A stretch of DNA of 64,000 nt from Moorella sp. Hama-1 (GTDB lineage Bacteria; Bacillota; DSM-521; Neomoorellales; Neomoorellaceae): the NCBI RefSeq assembly GCF_023734095.1, contig NZ_AP024620.1:2538501-2602500 (forward strand), read 5' to 3'. The notes under the pieces were generated by a model that saw only the letters and a program-made list of their open reading frames with translations, had not been told where the DNA came from and did not search any database. Of the stretch, positions 1-8,995 are shown in pieces (the stretch's first letter is position 1; each line of letters opens with the position of its first letter). Position numbers and translations under genes: made by a program.

Positions 1-821
1 AGGCGGTGCTGGATGCCCAGGATCTCCCCTACCCCGGCCAGACCGCCCATACCCCCGGCAAGGAACATGGACAATAAAGTAGTCCGGGCAGCGTTCATAC
101 CGGCGTAGGCCGCAGCCTGGGGGTTCTGACCCACCACCCGCAACTCATAACCGGTATTGGTCCGCCACATGAAGATATAGTAGGCCAGGATGGCCAGGAT
201 GGCTATAATGAAGCCCAGGTGCAACCGGGTGCCGGCCAGGATGATAGGTAACTGGGCCGAGGCCGCCACCGGCGGGCTCTGGGGGAAGTTCCCCGGGGGT
301 TCAATAAGGGGCCCGTTGACCATATAGCTGACAAAATACTGGGCGACATAGTTCAGCATTACCGTGGTGATAATCTCGCTGGCGCCAAAACGCACCTTGA
401 GCCAGCCGGAAAGGAGCCCTAAAAGGCCACCGCCGATAAAACCGGCCAGGATGGCCAGGGGCAGATGGATAAAAATGGGTAGCCCCTTTAAAGAAATACC
501 AACTATCACACTTAAGAGGCCGCCCATATAGAGCTGCCCTTCCGCACCGATATTAGTGAGCCCGGCCTTTTTCGCCAGGCCGAAGCTCAAGCCGGTAAAG
601 ATCAAGGGTGTGGCTTTAACCATGGTCTCGCCGATGCCATTGGTCGAGCCCAGGGCCCCCTGCAACATGCTCTGATAGGCAACTAAGGGGTCTAGGCCCA
701 TGAGGGCAATGGCGGCAGCCCCCAGGATCAGGGCCAGAACTATAGCCACAACAGGTGTAATTAAACTCTTTAAACCGCCGACTATTACCTGGCCGGCGTT
801 ACTGCCTGCCCTGGTTGTCAT
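1..821 (-). CDS. ABC transporter permease, BMP/nucleoside type (partial)
   Basis: Integral membrane permease of a simple-sugar/nucleoside (BmpA, YufP-like) ABC importer. Translating the minus strand from ATG at 821 (behind a GGAGGG site 5 nt away) gives an open frame to the window edge with repeated hydrophobic helices. It includes the conserved stretch TKAPLIFTGLS-like 'ATPLIFTGLSFGLAKKAGLTNIGAEGQ', read here as separate blocks ATPLIFTGLS and KKAGLTNIGAEGQ, typical of this permease family. About 273 residues are visible; the C-terminus lies outside the window. It starts 17 bp after the amidohydrolase gene and two genes after the matching ATPase, so it belongs to the same operon. Substrate is inferred to be a nucleobase or nucleoside from the neighbours. 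Confidence 0.85.
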   Translation of the reverse strand, partial: MTTRAGSNAGQVIVGGLKSLITPVVAIVLALILGAAAIALMGLDPLVAYQSMLQGALGSTNGIGETMVKATPLIFTGLSFGLAKKAGLTNIGAEGQLYMGGLLSVIVGISLKGLPIFIHLPLAILAGFIGGGLLGLLSGWLKVRFGASEIITTVMLNYVAQYFVSYMVNGPLIEPPGNFPQSPPVAASAQLPIILAGTRLHLGFIIAILAILAYYIFMWRTNTGYELRVVGQNPQAAAYAGMNAARTTLLSMFLAGGMGGLAGVGEILGIQHR

Positions 822-838
822 ATTTTCCCTCCTACCTG

Positions 839-2248
839 TTAATAAGCTACCGACCGCCAGGGGCGGGTGCTGGCCAGGCGGATGGTGCCGGCCCGTTCAG
901 CCAATCTTTGGGCCGCTGTAGCGGCAGCGGCCAGTTGTTCCCTTTCATTAACGGTTGTTACCCGCCCGTCCTCCATGACCACCCGGCCGTCAACCATGAC
1001 CATCTCCACACAGCGACTGTCGGCCGAATAGACCAGGGTGGAGACGGGGTGATGCATAGGTGTCGCCGTAGCGCTCCGCTGCGGGTCGAAGACAAAGAGG
1101 TCCGCTTTCTTACCTGCCTCCAAGGAGCCGATCTCCTGTTCCAGGCCAAGGGCCCGCGCCCCGTCAATGGTGGCCATCTCCAGGACCTTTTCCGCTGTGA
1201 TGACCGTAGGATCCAGGTCGTGGACCTTGTGCAGCAGGGCGGCAAACTTCAGGGTCTCCAGCATATTGTTGGAATTGTTGCTGGCGGCCCCGTCGGTGGC
1301 CAGCCCTACCTTCATACCGCTGGCCAGCATCAGGGGCACCGGAGCCACCCCGGAGGAGAGGTACATATTGCTCACCGGGTTATGGGAAACCCGGGCGTCA
1401 TAATCCCGGGCCATACGAATTTCCCGTGGGGTAAGATAGACGCAATGGACCATTAAAGTACGCGGCCCCAGGAGGCCCAGGTTGCGCAGGGTTTCAATGT
1501 CGTTGGCCCCGTGTTCGGTAACGGTCGCCTCCCGGTCGAAGGGCGTCTCCGAAACATGGATCATCAGGCCGGTATCATACTCCTGTAGCAGGTCTTTAAT
1601 GGCCAGGAACATCTCCCGGTTGTTGGACCAGACGGCAGCCGGGGCCAGCCAGACCCGCAGCCGGCCGTTGTCCGCCCCGTGGTAGGCGGCGATCAGGCGC
1701 CGGAAGTCGGCCACAAAGGTAGCTACATCCTGCTGGATGCCTGCCGGCACGCCGTACCGGGCGGCGGTGTTCATGGTGCCCCGGCCCAGGATGGCCCGGA
1801 TACCCAGTTCCCGGAAGGCGGCGATAATCCCGTCACTTAAATCCGGGCCATTATGGGCGTACATATAGTCCACCATGGTCGTAGTGCCGCTGTGCAACCC
1901 GTCCAGGCAGCCCAGCATGGCCGCGTGGTAAGTGTCGTCCGGTTTTAAATAAACGGCGCTGGGAAAGGTCATGGCGGCCAGCCAGTCGCTCAAGACCCGG
2001 TCATCCCCCAACCCCTTTAACAGGGTCTGGAAGAGGTGGTTATGGGTATTGATCAATCCCGGAAAAATGGCCTTGCCCCGGGCTGTAATAACCCGGCCGC
2101 CATTACCAAACCGGGTCGTCACCTCGTCCGTGGGGCCGACGGCTGCGATGCTATCCCCCTTGACAGCAACGGCACCATCATTGATAACCCGGCGTTCAGC
2201 ATCCATGGTAACTACTGTCGCGTGGGTGAAGATATAATCGGCTTGCAT
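839..2248 (-). CDS. Amidohydrolase, guanine deaminase / 8-oxoguanine deaminase / SsnA-like
   Basis: Metal-dependent deaminase of the amidohydrolase superfamily (AtzB/TrzN/8-oxoguanine deaminase branch), 469 residues, a normal length for the group. Visible metal-site motifs are H69-N-H71 in the first beta strand, H231 with E234 (HVSE), H268 (VHC) and D319 (ATDGA). It probably hydrolyses an exocyclic amino group from a purine-type base in the cytosol. It lies between the ATPase and the permease of a BMP-type importer, 14 and 17 bp away, so it should be co-transcribed and act on the imported compound. The exact substrate cannot be decided from sequence: guanine, 8-oxoguanine, or a role like E. 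coli SsnA are all possible. Confidence 0.85.
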   Translation of the reverse strand: MQADYIFTHATVVTMDAERRVINDGAVAVKGDSIAAVGPTDEVTTRFGNGGRVITARGKAIFPGLINTHNHLFQTLLKGLGDDRVLSDWLAAMTFPSAVYLKPDDTYHAAMLGCLDGLHSGTTTMVDYMYAHNGPDLSDGIIAAFRELGIRAILGRGTMNTAARYGVPAGIQQDVATFVADFRRLIAAYHGADNGRLRVWLAPAAVWSNNREMFLAIKDLLQEYDTGLMIHVSETPFDREATVTEHGANDIETLRNLGLLGPRTLMVHCVYLTPREIRMARDYDARVSHNPVSNMYLSSGVAPVPLMLASGMKVGLATDGAASNNSNNMLETLKFAALLHKVHDLDPTVITAEKVLEMATIDGARALGLEQEIGSLEAGKKADLFVFDPQRSATATPMHHPVSTLVYSADSRCVEMVMVDGRVVMEDGRVTTVNEREQLAAAATAAQRLAERAGTIRLASTRPWRSVAY

Positions 2249-2262
2249 CTCCGCCCCCCCTT

Positions 2263-3780
2263 TTAAGAAGCCTTGAGGCGTTTGGAGCCGGCCATCATCA
2301 GGCCCAGCTCTTCTACTTTAGCCTGGGGACCGGGAACAATACCCATGATTTCCCCTTCATAAATAACGGCGATACGGTCACTCAGGGAAAGGATCTCGTC
2401 GAGTTCCGTCGACACCAGGAGCACGGCCGCCCCGCGGTCACGCTCGGCGATCAGGCGTTTATGAACGTACTCGGTAGCGCCGACATCCAGGCCGCGGGTG
2501 GGATGCATGGCGATTAACAGTTCCGGCTGACGAAAAACCTCCCGCGCCAGGACCACCTTCTGCTGGTTACCGCCGGACAGGTTTTTCACCGGTAACTCCT
2601 CGGAGGTGGTACGGATATCAAACTCCCGCACCATCTTCGCAGCGTGTTTAGTGATTACATCGCGGTTTAAAAACCACCCCCGGGAAAAGGGGGCCTTATA
2701 ATACTCCTGCAAAATCAAGTTTTCTTTAATAGACATGGTGCCCACCAGGCCGCGGACGTTACGATCCTCCGGGATATGGGCCACACTGCGCTCCAGGATC
2801 CGGCGGGGTGGTAAATTGGTAACGTCTTCTCCATTTAATAATACCTGCCCGGAAGTCACCCGCCGCAGGCCGGTGATGGCTTCCACCAGTTCGCTCTGGC
2901 CGTTGCCGTCAACCCCGGCGACGCCCAGGATTTCACCCCGGCAGAGGCAGAAACTGATCCCCTTGAGGGCTTTCAGCCCCTTATTATTCAGGGCCTCCAG
3001 ATCCTTGACCTCCAGGACCGGTTTCCCCGGGCAGCAGGTCTGCTTATCCACCTGGAAGAAAACCTCCCGGCCCACCATCATCCTCGCCAGTTGGTTCCGG
3101 TCGGTATCGCAGGTAGCCACCGTGCCGATGACTTTACCGGCCCGCAGAACGGTGACCCGCCGGCAGATGGCCATGACTTCATTGAGTTTGTGGGTAATGA
3201 AGATAACGGTAATCCCTTCCTCGGTCAACCGTTGCAAGACCCCGAAAAGGTCCTCCACTTCCTGGGGGGTCAGCACCGCCGTCGGTTCGTCCAGGATCAA
3301 CAGGCGGGCGCCCCGGTAGAGGGCCTTGACGATCTCCACCCGCTGCTGCTGGCCGACGGAAAGCTGCCAGACCGGGGCTTCAGGATCGACATTAAGGCCG
3401 TACTGCCGTGAGAGTTCTTTGATTTTTCGGCTTGCTTCCTTTAGATCCAGGATCCCGCGGGGCATGGGCATGCCCAGGATAATGTTTTCGGCCACCGTTA
3501 GGGCCGGGATGAGCATGAAGTGCTGGTGCACCATGCCGATCCCCAGGTCGATGGCGTCCTTGGGGGAAGTGATCTCTACCGGGTGACCCTCAAAATATAT
3601 CTCTCCTGAGGTCGCCTGGTACAGGCCGTAGAGGATGTTCATCAGGGTACTCTTACCGGCCCCGTTTTCCCCCAGCAGGGCGTGGACCTCCCCGGCCTCC
3701 ACTGCCAGGTTAACGCCGTCGTTGGCCCTGAAGCTGCCGAACTCTTTAACAATGTCTTTCATTACTAAAACTGGTGCCAA
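2263..3780 (-). CDS. ABC transporter ATP-binding protein with two nucleotide-binding domains (YufO/RbsA type)
   Basis: ATPase subunit that powers the BMP/nucleoside-type importer. Two ABC domains are fused. The first has Walker A GENGAGKST, signature LSVGQQQR and Walker B LLILDEPTAVL. The second has a looser Walker A region (GVDGNGQSELV), signature LSGGNQQK, and an altered Walker B (LLIAMHPTRGLD, where HPT replaces the usual DEPT). This asymmetry is common in RbsA/YufO-like proteins. The frame is open from GTG at 3828, but TTG at 3780 is preferred: AGGGGG lies 9 nt before it and the protein then starts just ahead of the conserved VMKDIVKEFG. The gene precedes the deaminase and permease genes in one operon. 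Confidence 0.88.
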   Translation of the reverse strand: MAPVLVMKDIVKEFGSFRANDGVNLAVEAGEVHALLGENGAGKSTLMNILYGLYQATSGEIYFEGHPVEITSPKDAIDLGIGMVHQHFMLIPALTVAENIILGMPMPRGILDLKEASRKIKELSRQYGLNVDPEAPVWQLSVGQQQRVEIVKALYRGARLLILDEPTAVLTPQEVEDLFGVLQRLTEEGITVIFITHKLNEVMAICRRVTVLRAGKVIGTVATCDTDRNQLARMMVGREVFFQVDKQTCCPGKPVLEVKDLEALNNKGLKALKGISFCLCRGEILGVAGVDGNGQSELVEAITGLRRVTSGQVLLNGEDVTNLPPRRILERSVAHIPEDRNVRGLVGTMSIKENLILQEYYKAPFSRGWFLNRDVITKHAAKMVREFDIRTTSEELPVKNLSGGNQQKVVLAREVFRQPELLIAMHPTRGLDVGATEYVHKRLIAERDRGAAVLLVSTELDEILSLSDRIAVIYEGEIMGIVPGPQAKVEELGLMMAGSKRLKAS

Positions 3781-3937
3781 TTTGCAGATCCCCCTATCTG
3801 CTTGAAATCCCTCGCCTTTCGGCCGCACACCGCATGAAGTTAATCTATCATGAGGTTAATCTATACTTAATAATTCGCCATCGGGCGCCGATTACCTTCA
3901 AGGATGCTTAAAAAAATAACGGTATATCCTGGCGTTT

Positions 3938-4465
3938 TTAAGCCGGGCCGGCCAGGCGGTCGCTGGTCAAAGCCCCGTGACGGCAGAGGGAAACACAGTA
4001 ACCACAGGAACGGCATTTATCTTCGTCCAGGGTCATTACTTTAGTGTCACTTAACTCCCTGGCAGTATAGGGACAGCGGGTAACACATAACATACAGCGG
4101 TTACACTTAGCCGGGTCGTAATGGAAAACCAGCCTTTCTTTCTGTTCCGTCGGCGTGAGGTTGGGCAGGGCGCGGCCGGAAGCAGCGGCGGCGTCCTCGG
4201 CGTTGCTCACCCCGTTAATCCACTGTTCCGCCGTCAGATCAGCCCATTTCTCGCCGTTGATGATGGTGGTGCCGGGCCCGGCGGCCACCATATGGGGATT
4301 GCGTTTATCGGCCGGTTGCGCCCGCAGGGTCTTGGTCACTACAGCCCCGGCCCCGGCGTTGTAGGCTGCCTCCAGGGCGGCCCCGGAATAAGACAGGGGC
4401 CCGGATCCGAGGATAAAGGGTCCCTTCAGGGTGCGGCCGCAAAGGTTTACTTAAATGTTAGCCAT
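3938..4465 (-). pseudogene. Broken PreA-like dihydropyrimidine dehydrogenase (DHOD fold plus 4Fe-4S ferredoxin)
   Basis: Starts with ATG at 4465, 6 nt after a GGAGG site, but codon 5 is TAA (4451-4453). The same frame then continues with a dihydroorotate dehydrogenase-type N-terminus (NLCGRTLKGPFILGSGPLSY, then AGAGAVVTKTLR). After about 80 codons the barrel breaks off and the frame jumps to a linker and a two-cluster ferredoxin tail (CNRCMLCVTRCP and CRSCGYCVSLCR). A normal PreA-like protein is about 400 residues; roughly 200-250 codons of the FMN barrel are missing without loss of frame. A GTG at 4339 could give a 133-residue ferredoxin-like product, but no ribosome site precedes it. Start is 1 nt beyond the ygeY stop. 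Inferred to be non-functional as a dehydrogenase. Confidence 0.8.
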
Positions 4466-4466
4466 G

Positions 4467-5675
4467 TTAGACCTCCTTTTTCACAGCTGCCAGGGTGGCC
4501 GGTAACAGGGCGTAGACGGCCACCGCCTCCAGCATCTCGCTTACCGCAATCTGGTCCTGCTCGGAATGGGGGTAACGCTCGTCGCCGGGGCCGAAGCCAA
4601 TGGTGGGGATACCCGCCTGGCCGGCAGTGTAGGTGCCGTCGGTGGAAAAGCCCCAGCGGCCGATAACGGGTTCCCGCCCCAGGGCCTCCCGGAAGGCCGC
4701 GGCACCGGCCTGGACCAGGGGATGGTCCTCCGGCAGGGACCAGGCCGGGAAGAACTCCTCACCGCCAATGACTTTACCCTTATAGCCGGGCTCGGCGAAC
4801 TCCATAATGGTCACCCGGCCACCGTAGGGCGCCGCTACCTGGCGGACCTGCTCCAGGGCCTCTTCTTTGCTTTCCCCGACCGTCAGGCGCCGGTCCAGAT
4901 AGACGACGCACTCGCCAGGGATGGTGTTAACCGATGGTGTTTTGCAGTCAACTTTGGTGGCGGCGATGGTACCTTTACCCAGGAAGGGGTGATCTTTAAA
5001 CGTGGCTCCCATCTTTTCCACGTCTTTAATAAAGGCCGCGGCTTTATAGAGGGCGTTGTCGGCCAGTTCCGGAGCGCTGGCATGGCCGCTCTTGCCGGGG
5101 AAGGTGACTTCAACCATGGCCCGGCCGCGATGGCCGCGGCAGAGGCGCAGGCCGCTGGCCTCGGCAATGACCACATAATCGGGTTTAATGCCCGTTTCCT
5201 CGATGAAGCTCTTAATACCGTTTCCTTCACCGACTTCTTCACCGACGACGCCGACAATGTAGAGGGTGAAGTCGCCGGCCAGCCCCAGCTCTTTGATGGC
5301 CTTGCCGGCGTAAACCATGCAGGCCAGGCAGCCCTTGTCGTCGCAGGCCCCCCGCCCGTAGATGATGCCGTTTTCATACTTACCCAGGATGGGGTCAAAA
5401 CCCCAATCGGCCGGATCCCCGGCGGGGACGGTGTCCATATGGGCGTCCATGAGGATGACGGTCCTACCGTTGCCAATGCGGCCGACCAGGTTACCGATGC
5501 CGTCGCTGAAGACCTCTTCAAAGCCTACCCGGCGCATTTCTGCCGCCAGGACAGCGGCCACCTCGCCCTCATGGCCGGAGAGGCTGGGGGTGGCGATAAG
5601 TTTACGCAAAAAGGCTACCAGGTCTTCCTGGTTGCGTTCCACAAAGGCTTGTAAATCGCTGCGCATGGTTAGCAT
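4467..5675 (-). CDS. ygeY: M20-family selenium-metabolism hydrolase YgeY
   Basis: Zinc-dependent M20/ArgE-type amidohydrolase, 402 residues, matching the YgeY family found beside selenium-dependent xanthine dehydrogenases. Visible metal and catalytic motifs: H79-x-D81 (DAHMDTVP), D112 (ACDDKGC), E146-E147 (GEEVGEG), a later DRR and a C-terminal histidine. It probably cleaves an acyl or carbamoyl amide in the nucleobase breakdown pathway; the true substrate of YgeY proteins is not settled. Two ATGs compete: 5675 (3 nt after GGAGG) and 5666 (12 nt after it). It is followed after 1 nt by the broken PreA-like gene and preceded by a 259-bp AT-rich spacer likely to hold its promoter. Confidence 0.88.
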   Translation of the reverse strand: MLTMRSDLQAFVERNQEDLVAFLRKLIATPSLSGHEGEVAAVLAAEMRRVGFEEVFSDGIGNLVGRIGNGRTVILMDAHMDTVPAGDPADWGFDPILGKYENGIIYGRGACDDKGCLACMVYAGKAIKELGLAGDFTLYIVGVVGEEVGEGNGIKSFIEETGIKPDYVVIAEASGLRLCRGHRGRAMVEVTFPGKSGHASAPELADNALYKAAAFIKDVEKMGATFKDHPFLGKGTIAATKVDCKTPSVNTIPGECVVYLDRRLTVGESKEEALEQVRQVAAPYGGRVTIMEFAEPGYKGKVIGGEEFFPAWSLPEDHPLVQAGAAAFREALGREPVIGRWGFSTDGTYTAGQAGIPTIGFGPGDERYPHSEQDQIAVSEMLEAVAVYALLPATLAAVKKEV

Positions 5676-5934
5676 TTACCTCCATGAATATTTTGTCCGG
5701 GATATCCGCGCCCGGTTTTTACCCCATGACGTACCGCCATGGTTGGATTACTGGAACTCCATGGTAAACCGCAGGACCTCTTTACCGGTTCCTGGCTGGC
5801 TTACTGGCCCGGGTCTGCCCCGGAAATATCATTACCGGAAATAGACCCTGGTTAGGAGTTGGATAACGCTTAAACATACTTATTCTATATTCAATACAAT
5901 TTAATAAAATCCTCTCTCCTTGTCGAATAAAATT
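5676..5934. other. AT-rich intergenic spacer, probable ygeY promoter region
   Basis: A 259-bp spacer with no convincing gene. The part from 5865 to 5935 is strikingly AT-rich compared with the GC-rich neighbours. Read on the minus strand it has -10-like hexamers such as TAGAAT, so it is the best place for the promoter of ygeY and the downstream operon. No hexamer pair is good enough to name exactly. Confidence 0.4.
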
Positions 5935-7299
5935 TTAAGAGGTCGAAACCTGCCCGGGAATAAACTTACCCTGGCCGGCCTGACCCAGGAATTGACCACG
6001 GTCATAAACCAGCCGGCCGCGCAGGTAGGTGGCTTCCGGGTAACCCTGGAGTTTAAAGCCTGCAAAGATGGTATAACCGGCCGCCGAGTGCAGGCCGGCG
6101 GCCTTTAAGGTGACCTCCTGCCGGGGGTCAAAAACCACCAGATCGGCGTCGCTGCCAGGGATCAGGCAGCCCTTACGCGGGTACAGGCCGAAGAGGCGGG
6201 CCGGGTTAGTGGCCAGGACCCGGACCATTTGCGGCAGGGTCAGCCAGCCCCGGTTTACGCCGTAGGAATAAAGGAGGGGCAAAAGGGTTTCCGTCCCCGG
6301 CACCCCGGAAGGGGTGTTATAAAAAGCCGTTCCCGCCGCCTTTTGCTCCGGGCTGTAGCTGCAGTGGTCGGTGGCTACTACCTGCAGGTCGCCGCCGGCC
6401 AGATGCTGCCATAGATCGCGGTTGTCCTTCGCTGTTCTCAGGGGCGGGCACATCAGGAAAAGGCGGCTATCCGGGCCGGCATACCGCTCCTCAGTAAGCA
6501 AGAGGTAATGGGGACAGGTCTCGCCAAAGACCTGCCGGCCCCGGGCCCGGGCGGCGGCAATAGCTGCCGCCCCGTCACCGGTGGAGACGTGGACGATATA
6601 GACTGGTGCCCCGGCTGCTTCGGCCTGCCGGATGACCTCCTGGATGGCCTGGATTTCAGCGTCCGCCGGCCGGCTGGTGGCGTGATAAGCCGGGGCGGTC
6701 CAACCGCCGGCCTCCAGCTCCTGGCGCTTAGCCGTTACTATTTCGTGATCCTCGCAGTGGACTGTTACCAGGGCCCCCAGCCGGCGGGCCTGCTGCAGCA
6801 GGTGGCCGATGGCTGCGTAACTCAGGCGCTGGTTATAGGTGGTAAAGACCTTAAAGCTGGTAACCCCTTTCTCTACCACCTTTTTGAGTTCCTGGCTGTC
6901 CTCTTCCTGGCCGGCCATAACTACCTGGTGCAGGCCGTAGTCCACGCAGGCCTGCTCCTGGGCTTCTGCCAGGCGTTGGGCCAGGGATTGGGTCAAAGAT
7001 TCTGCCGGCCCGGCTGGTTCGGCGTAGTCGATGACGGTGGTAACCCCGCCGCAGGCCGCCAGCCGGGTGCCGGTAAACCAGTCATCGGCAGTCAGGAGGT
7101 CGCCAATAGGCATCTGGTAATGGACGTGGGCGTCGATGGCCCCGGGCAGGATGTATTTCCCGGTGACGTCCCTGACGGTAGCCCCGGGGGCCTCCAGGTC
7201 CGGCCCCAGGGCGACGATTTTCTCCCCTTTGATGGCCACGTCGGCCCGTTCCACCCGCTCGTGGGTAACCACCCAACCGCCTTTAAGCAGAAGATCCAT
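5935..7299 (-). CDS. hydA: Dihydropyrimidinase / D-hydantoinase
   Basis: Zinc-dependent cyclic amidohydrolase that opens the ring of dihydropyrimidines or hydantoins; cytosolic. With the ATG at 7299 (AAGGTGG 8 nt upstream) the protein has 454 residues, usual for the family. All expected binuclear metal ligands are visible: H58-x-H60, K150 (the lysine that becomes carbamylated), H181, H237 and D311 (ATDHCSYS). A GTG at 7320 would add seven residues but has no better ribosome site. It follows the threonine synthase-like gene after a 357-bp gap, so it probably has its own promoter; a conserved box at 7324-7350 sits just upstream. Allantoinase-like activity is a less likely alternative. Confidence 0.9.
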   Translation of the reverse strand: MDLLLKGGWVVTHERVERADVAIKGEKIVALGPDLEAPGATVRDVTGKYILPGAIDAHVHYQMPIGDLLTADDWFTGTRLAACGGVTTVIDYAEPAGPAESLTQSLAQRLAEAQEQACVDYGLHQVVMAGQEEDSQELKKVVEKGVTSFKVFTTYNQRLSYAAIGHLLQQARRLGALVTVHCEDHEIVTAKRQELEAGGWTAPAYHATSRPADAEIQAIQEVIRQAEAAGAPVYIVHVSTGDGAAAIAAARARGRQVFGETCPHYLLLTEERYAGPDSRLFLMCPPLRTAKDNRDLWQHLAGGDLQVVATDHCSYSPEQKAAGTAFYNTPSGVPGTETLLPLLYSYGVNRGWLTLPQMVRVLATNPARLFGLYPRKGCLIPGSDADLVVFDPRQEVTLKAAGLHSAAGYTIFAGFKLQGYPEATYLRGRLVYDRGQFLGQAGQGKFIPGQVSTS

Positions 7300-7323
7300 T
7301 TTTTGCGCCACCTTCTCCACCGA

Positions 7324-7350
7324 AAATAGACTTCTACCAAAAATGGTTGT
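7324..7350 (-). promoter_or_regulatory. Conserved box upstream of hydA
   Basis: A 27-bp sequence ending 25 nt before the hydA ATG. It matches the box at 8924-8950 upstream of the threonine synthase-like gene at 23 of 27 positions. The plus-strand core is TTCTACCAAAAATGGTTGT. It contains an imperfect inverted repeat, CTACCA and TGGTtGTAG. Position and conservation suggest a shared operator or leader element; the factor is unknown. Confidence 0.4.
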
Positions 7351-7656
7351 AGCTTACAGTATCGCTGCGGGGCTGGCGGTACAGGTCTCCAGGCTCCGGT
7401 GGTTCTCGGCGAGCAAACTTGGCGCTCAGCCTTCCTCGGCGACGGGGGTGGCTGGACTCTATCCCTTTGATCAATCGCGACGGGGCGTCCTACTTCTTAT
7501 TTCTGAAGCCACGTTACGATCCCCATCCCGTTCACCGCCGCCTCGCCGCGGCTTCGCACAAAGTTAATGCCTCGAACCAGGTCGCCTGCCGTCCGTACCA
7601 GCCAGCCCCGGTCTCGACCCGCATTTTCCTGGTTTATGGAGCAGGTATTAGGCTCC
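7351..7656. other. Long non-coding spacer between hydA and the threonine synthase-like gene
   Basis: About 300 bp of GC-rich sequence without a convincing ORF on either strand. On the minus strand a GAAGCC/GGCTTC pair encloses a GC-rich segment at about 7510-7565, so a structured leader RNA is possible, but no known riboswitch class was recognised. Confidence 0.35.
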
Positions 7657-8901
7657 TTACTCCCCGATCCCGGCCAGGGCTTCCTTCAAGGCCTCCAGGG
7701 ACGGTTCCACGCGGATGGGTTCCCCGGCCGCCTTGATGGCGTTGGCCACATCCTTGAGGCCGTTGCCGGTTACCAGGGTGACTACTTTCTCCCCCGATTT
7801 AATTATCCCCTCGTGGACAGCTTTAATAAGGCCGGCCGTCCCGGCCACCCCGGCCGGTTCACCGAAGACGCCGCTGGTCCGGCCCAGGGTACGCATGGCG
7901 GCCAGGATTTCCTCGTCGCTGACGTTGATCATGGTACCCCCGGAATCCCGGACTGCCCGCAGGGCTTTTTCCGGGTTGCGGGGCACGCCGACGGCGATGC
8001 TGTCGGCCAGGGTGTTCTCCGGCATGGGCTGAACTTTAGTGCCCTCCCGGAAGGCCCGGGTAATGGGGCAGCAACCCTCGGCCTGGACCCCCAGCATCCG
8101 CGGCAGCTGGTCAATCCAGCCGGCCTTTTGCAGGTCCACCCAGGCCTTCCAGGCGCCGGCCATGGTGCAACCGTCGCCCACGGAAAGGACTACCCAGTCG
8201 GGCACCTGCCAGTTGAGCTGTTCCGCCACCTCCAGGCAGACGGTCTTTTTACCCTCCACCAGGTAGGGGTTAATGGCAGCATTGCGGTTGTACCAGCCGT
8301 GCTCGGCAATGGCCGCTGCCGACAGGCGGAAGGCGTCCTCGTAGGACCCCTGGACGCTGATTACCGTGGCCCCGAAGATTAACAGCTGGGCCACCTTGCC
8401 CTGGGGGGCCCGGCCCGGGACGAAGATAACCGCTTTGAGGCCCACGGCAGCCGCCGCCCCGGCCAGGGAGGAAGCGGCATTACCGGTGGAAGAGCAGGCG
8501 ACTACCGGCGCTCCCTCGGCCAGGGCCCGGGCCGCCGCCACGGCTGAAGGCCGGTCTTTGAGAGAACCGGTGGGGTTAATTCCGTCGTCCTTGATATAGA
8601 GCTCCCTGAGTCCCAGTTCGTCCCCCAGGCGCCCGGCCCGGTAGAGGGGACTCCAGCCTACCCGCAGGGGCGGCAGGGGGCCTTCCTGGGCTACAGGCAA
8701 AAAGGGCCGGTAGCGCCACAGGGAATGCTCGCGGTTGCCGGCCAGGCTCTCCCTGGAGATGGCTTGATTGATATAGTCGTAATCGTATTCGACGTCCAGG
8801 ATGCCGTCCGTGGAGCCGCAGATGGGGCAGGTGTAAAAACCGGGCTCGGGCTGGTAGGTCCGGCCGCAGTTGATACAGCGCAGCTGGGTTATATTGCTCA
8901 C
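7657..8901 (-). CDS. Threonine synthase-like PLP enzyme with N-terminal zinc ribbon
   Basis: Fold-type II pyridoxal-phosphate enzyme, 414 residues. An N-terminal zinc ribbon (C9, C12, C25, C28) precedes the catalytic domain, as in many ThrC-like proteins. The PLP lysine is K115 in NPTGSLKDR, and SSTGNAASS is the phosphate/substrate loop. The likely start is GTG at 8901, with a GGAGGAG tract about 10 nt upstream. True threonine synthases have this layout, but its place among nucleobase genes suggests an ammonia-lyase or other amino acid side reaction linked to breakdown products; that part is inference. Shares an upstream box with hydA. Confidence 0.8.
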   Translation of the reverse strand: MSNITQLRCINCGRTYQPEPGFYTCPICGSTDGILDVEYDYDYINQAISRESLAGNREHSLWRYRPFLPVAQEGPLPPLRVGWSPLYRAGRLGDELGLRELYIKDDGINPTGSLKDRPSAVAAARALAEGAPVVACSSTGNAASSLAGAAAAVGLKAVIFVPGRAPQGKVAQLLIFGATVISVQGSYEDAFRLSAAAIAEHGWYNRNAAINPYLVEGKKTVCLEVAEQLNWQVPDWVVLSVGDGCTMAGAWKAWVDLQKAGWIDQLPRMLGVQAEGCCPITRAFREGTKVQPMPENTLADSIAVGVPRNPEKALRAVRDSGGTMINVSDEEILAAMRTLGRTSGVFGEPAGVAGTAGLIKAVHEGIIKSGEKVVTLVTGNGLKDVANAIKAAGEPIRVEPSLEALKEALAGIGE

Positions 8902-8923
8902 CTCGGGTCATCTCCTCCTCCTG

Positions 8924-8950
8924 AAATAGGGTTCTACTAAAAATGGATGT
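8924..8950 (-). promoter_or_regulatory. Conserved box upstream of the threonine synthase-like gene
   Basis: Partner of the box at 7324-7350, with 23 of 27 positions identical and almost the same distance from its gene (23 nt against 25). The plus-strand core is TTCTACTAAAAATGGATGT. It overlaps the region just ahead of the GGAGGAG ribosome site. Confidence 0.4.
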
Positions 8951-8995
8951 TAATGTCATCCTGCTGCTAGGGCGAGGCAGGTTCCCTAGCTCATC

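Noticed and set aside
4566-5654. Long open frame (362 codons) antisense to ygeY
   Set aside because: It is a shadow of a GC-rich real gene: the opposite strand encodes a full M20 enzyme with all metal ligands, and the antisense product has no recognisable domain or ribosome site.
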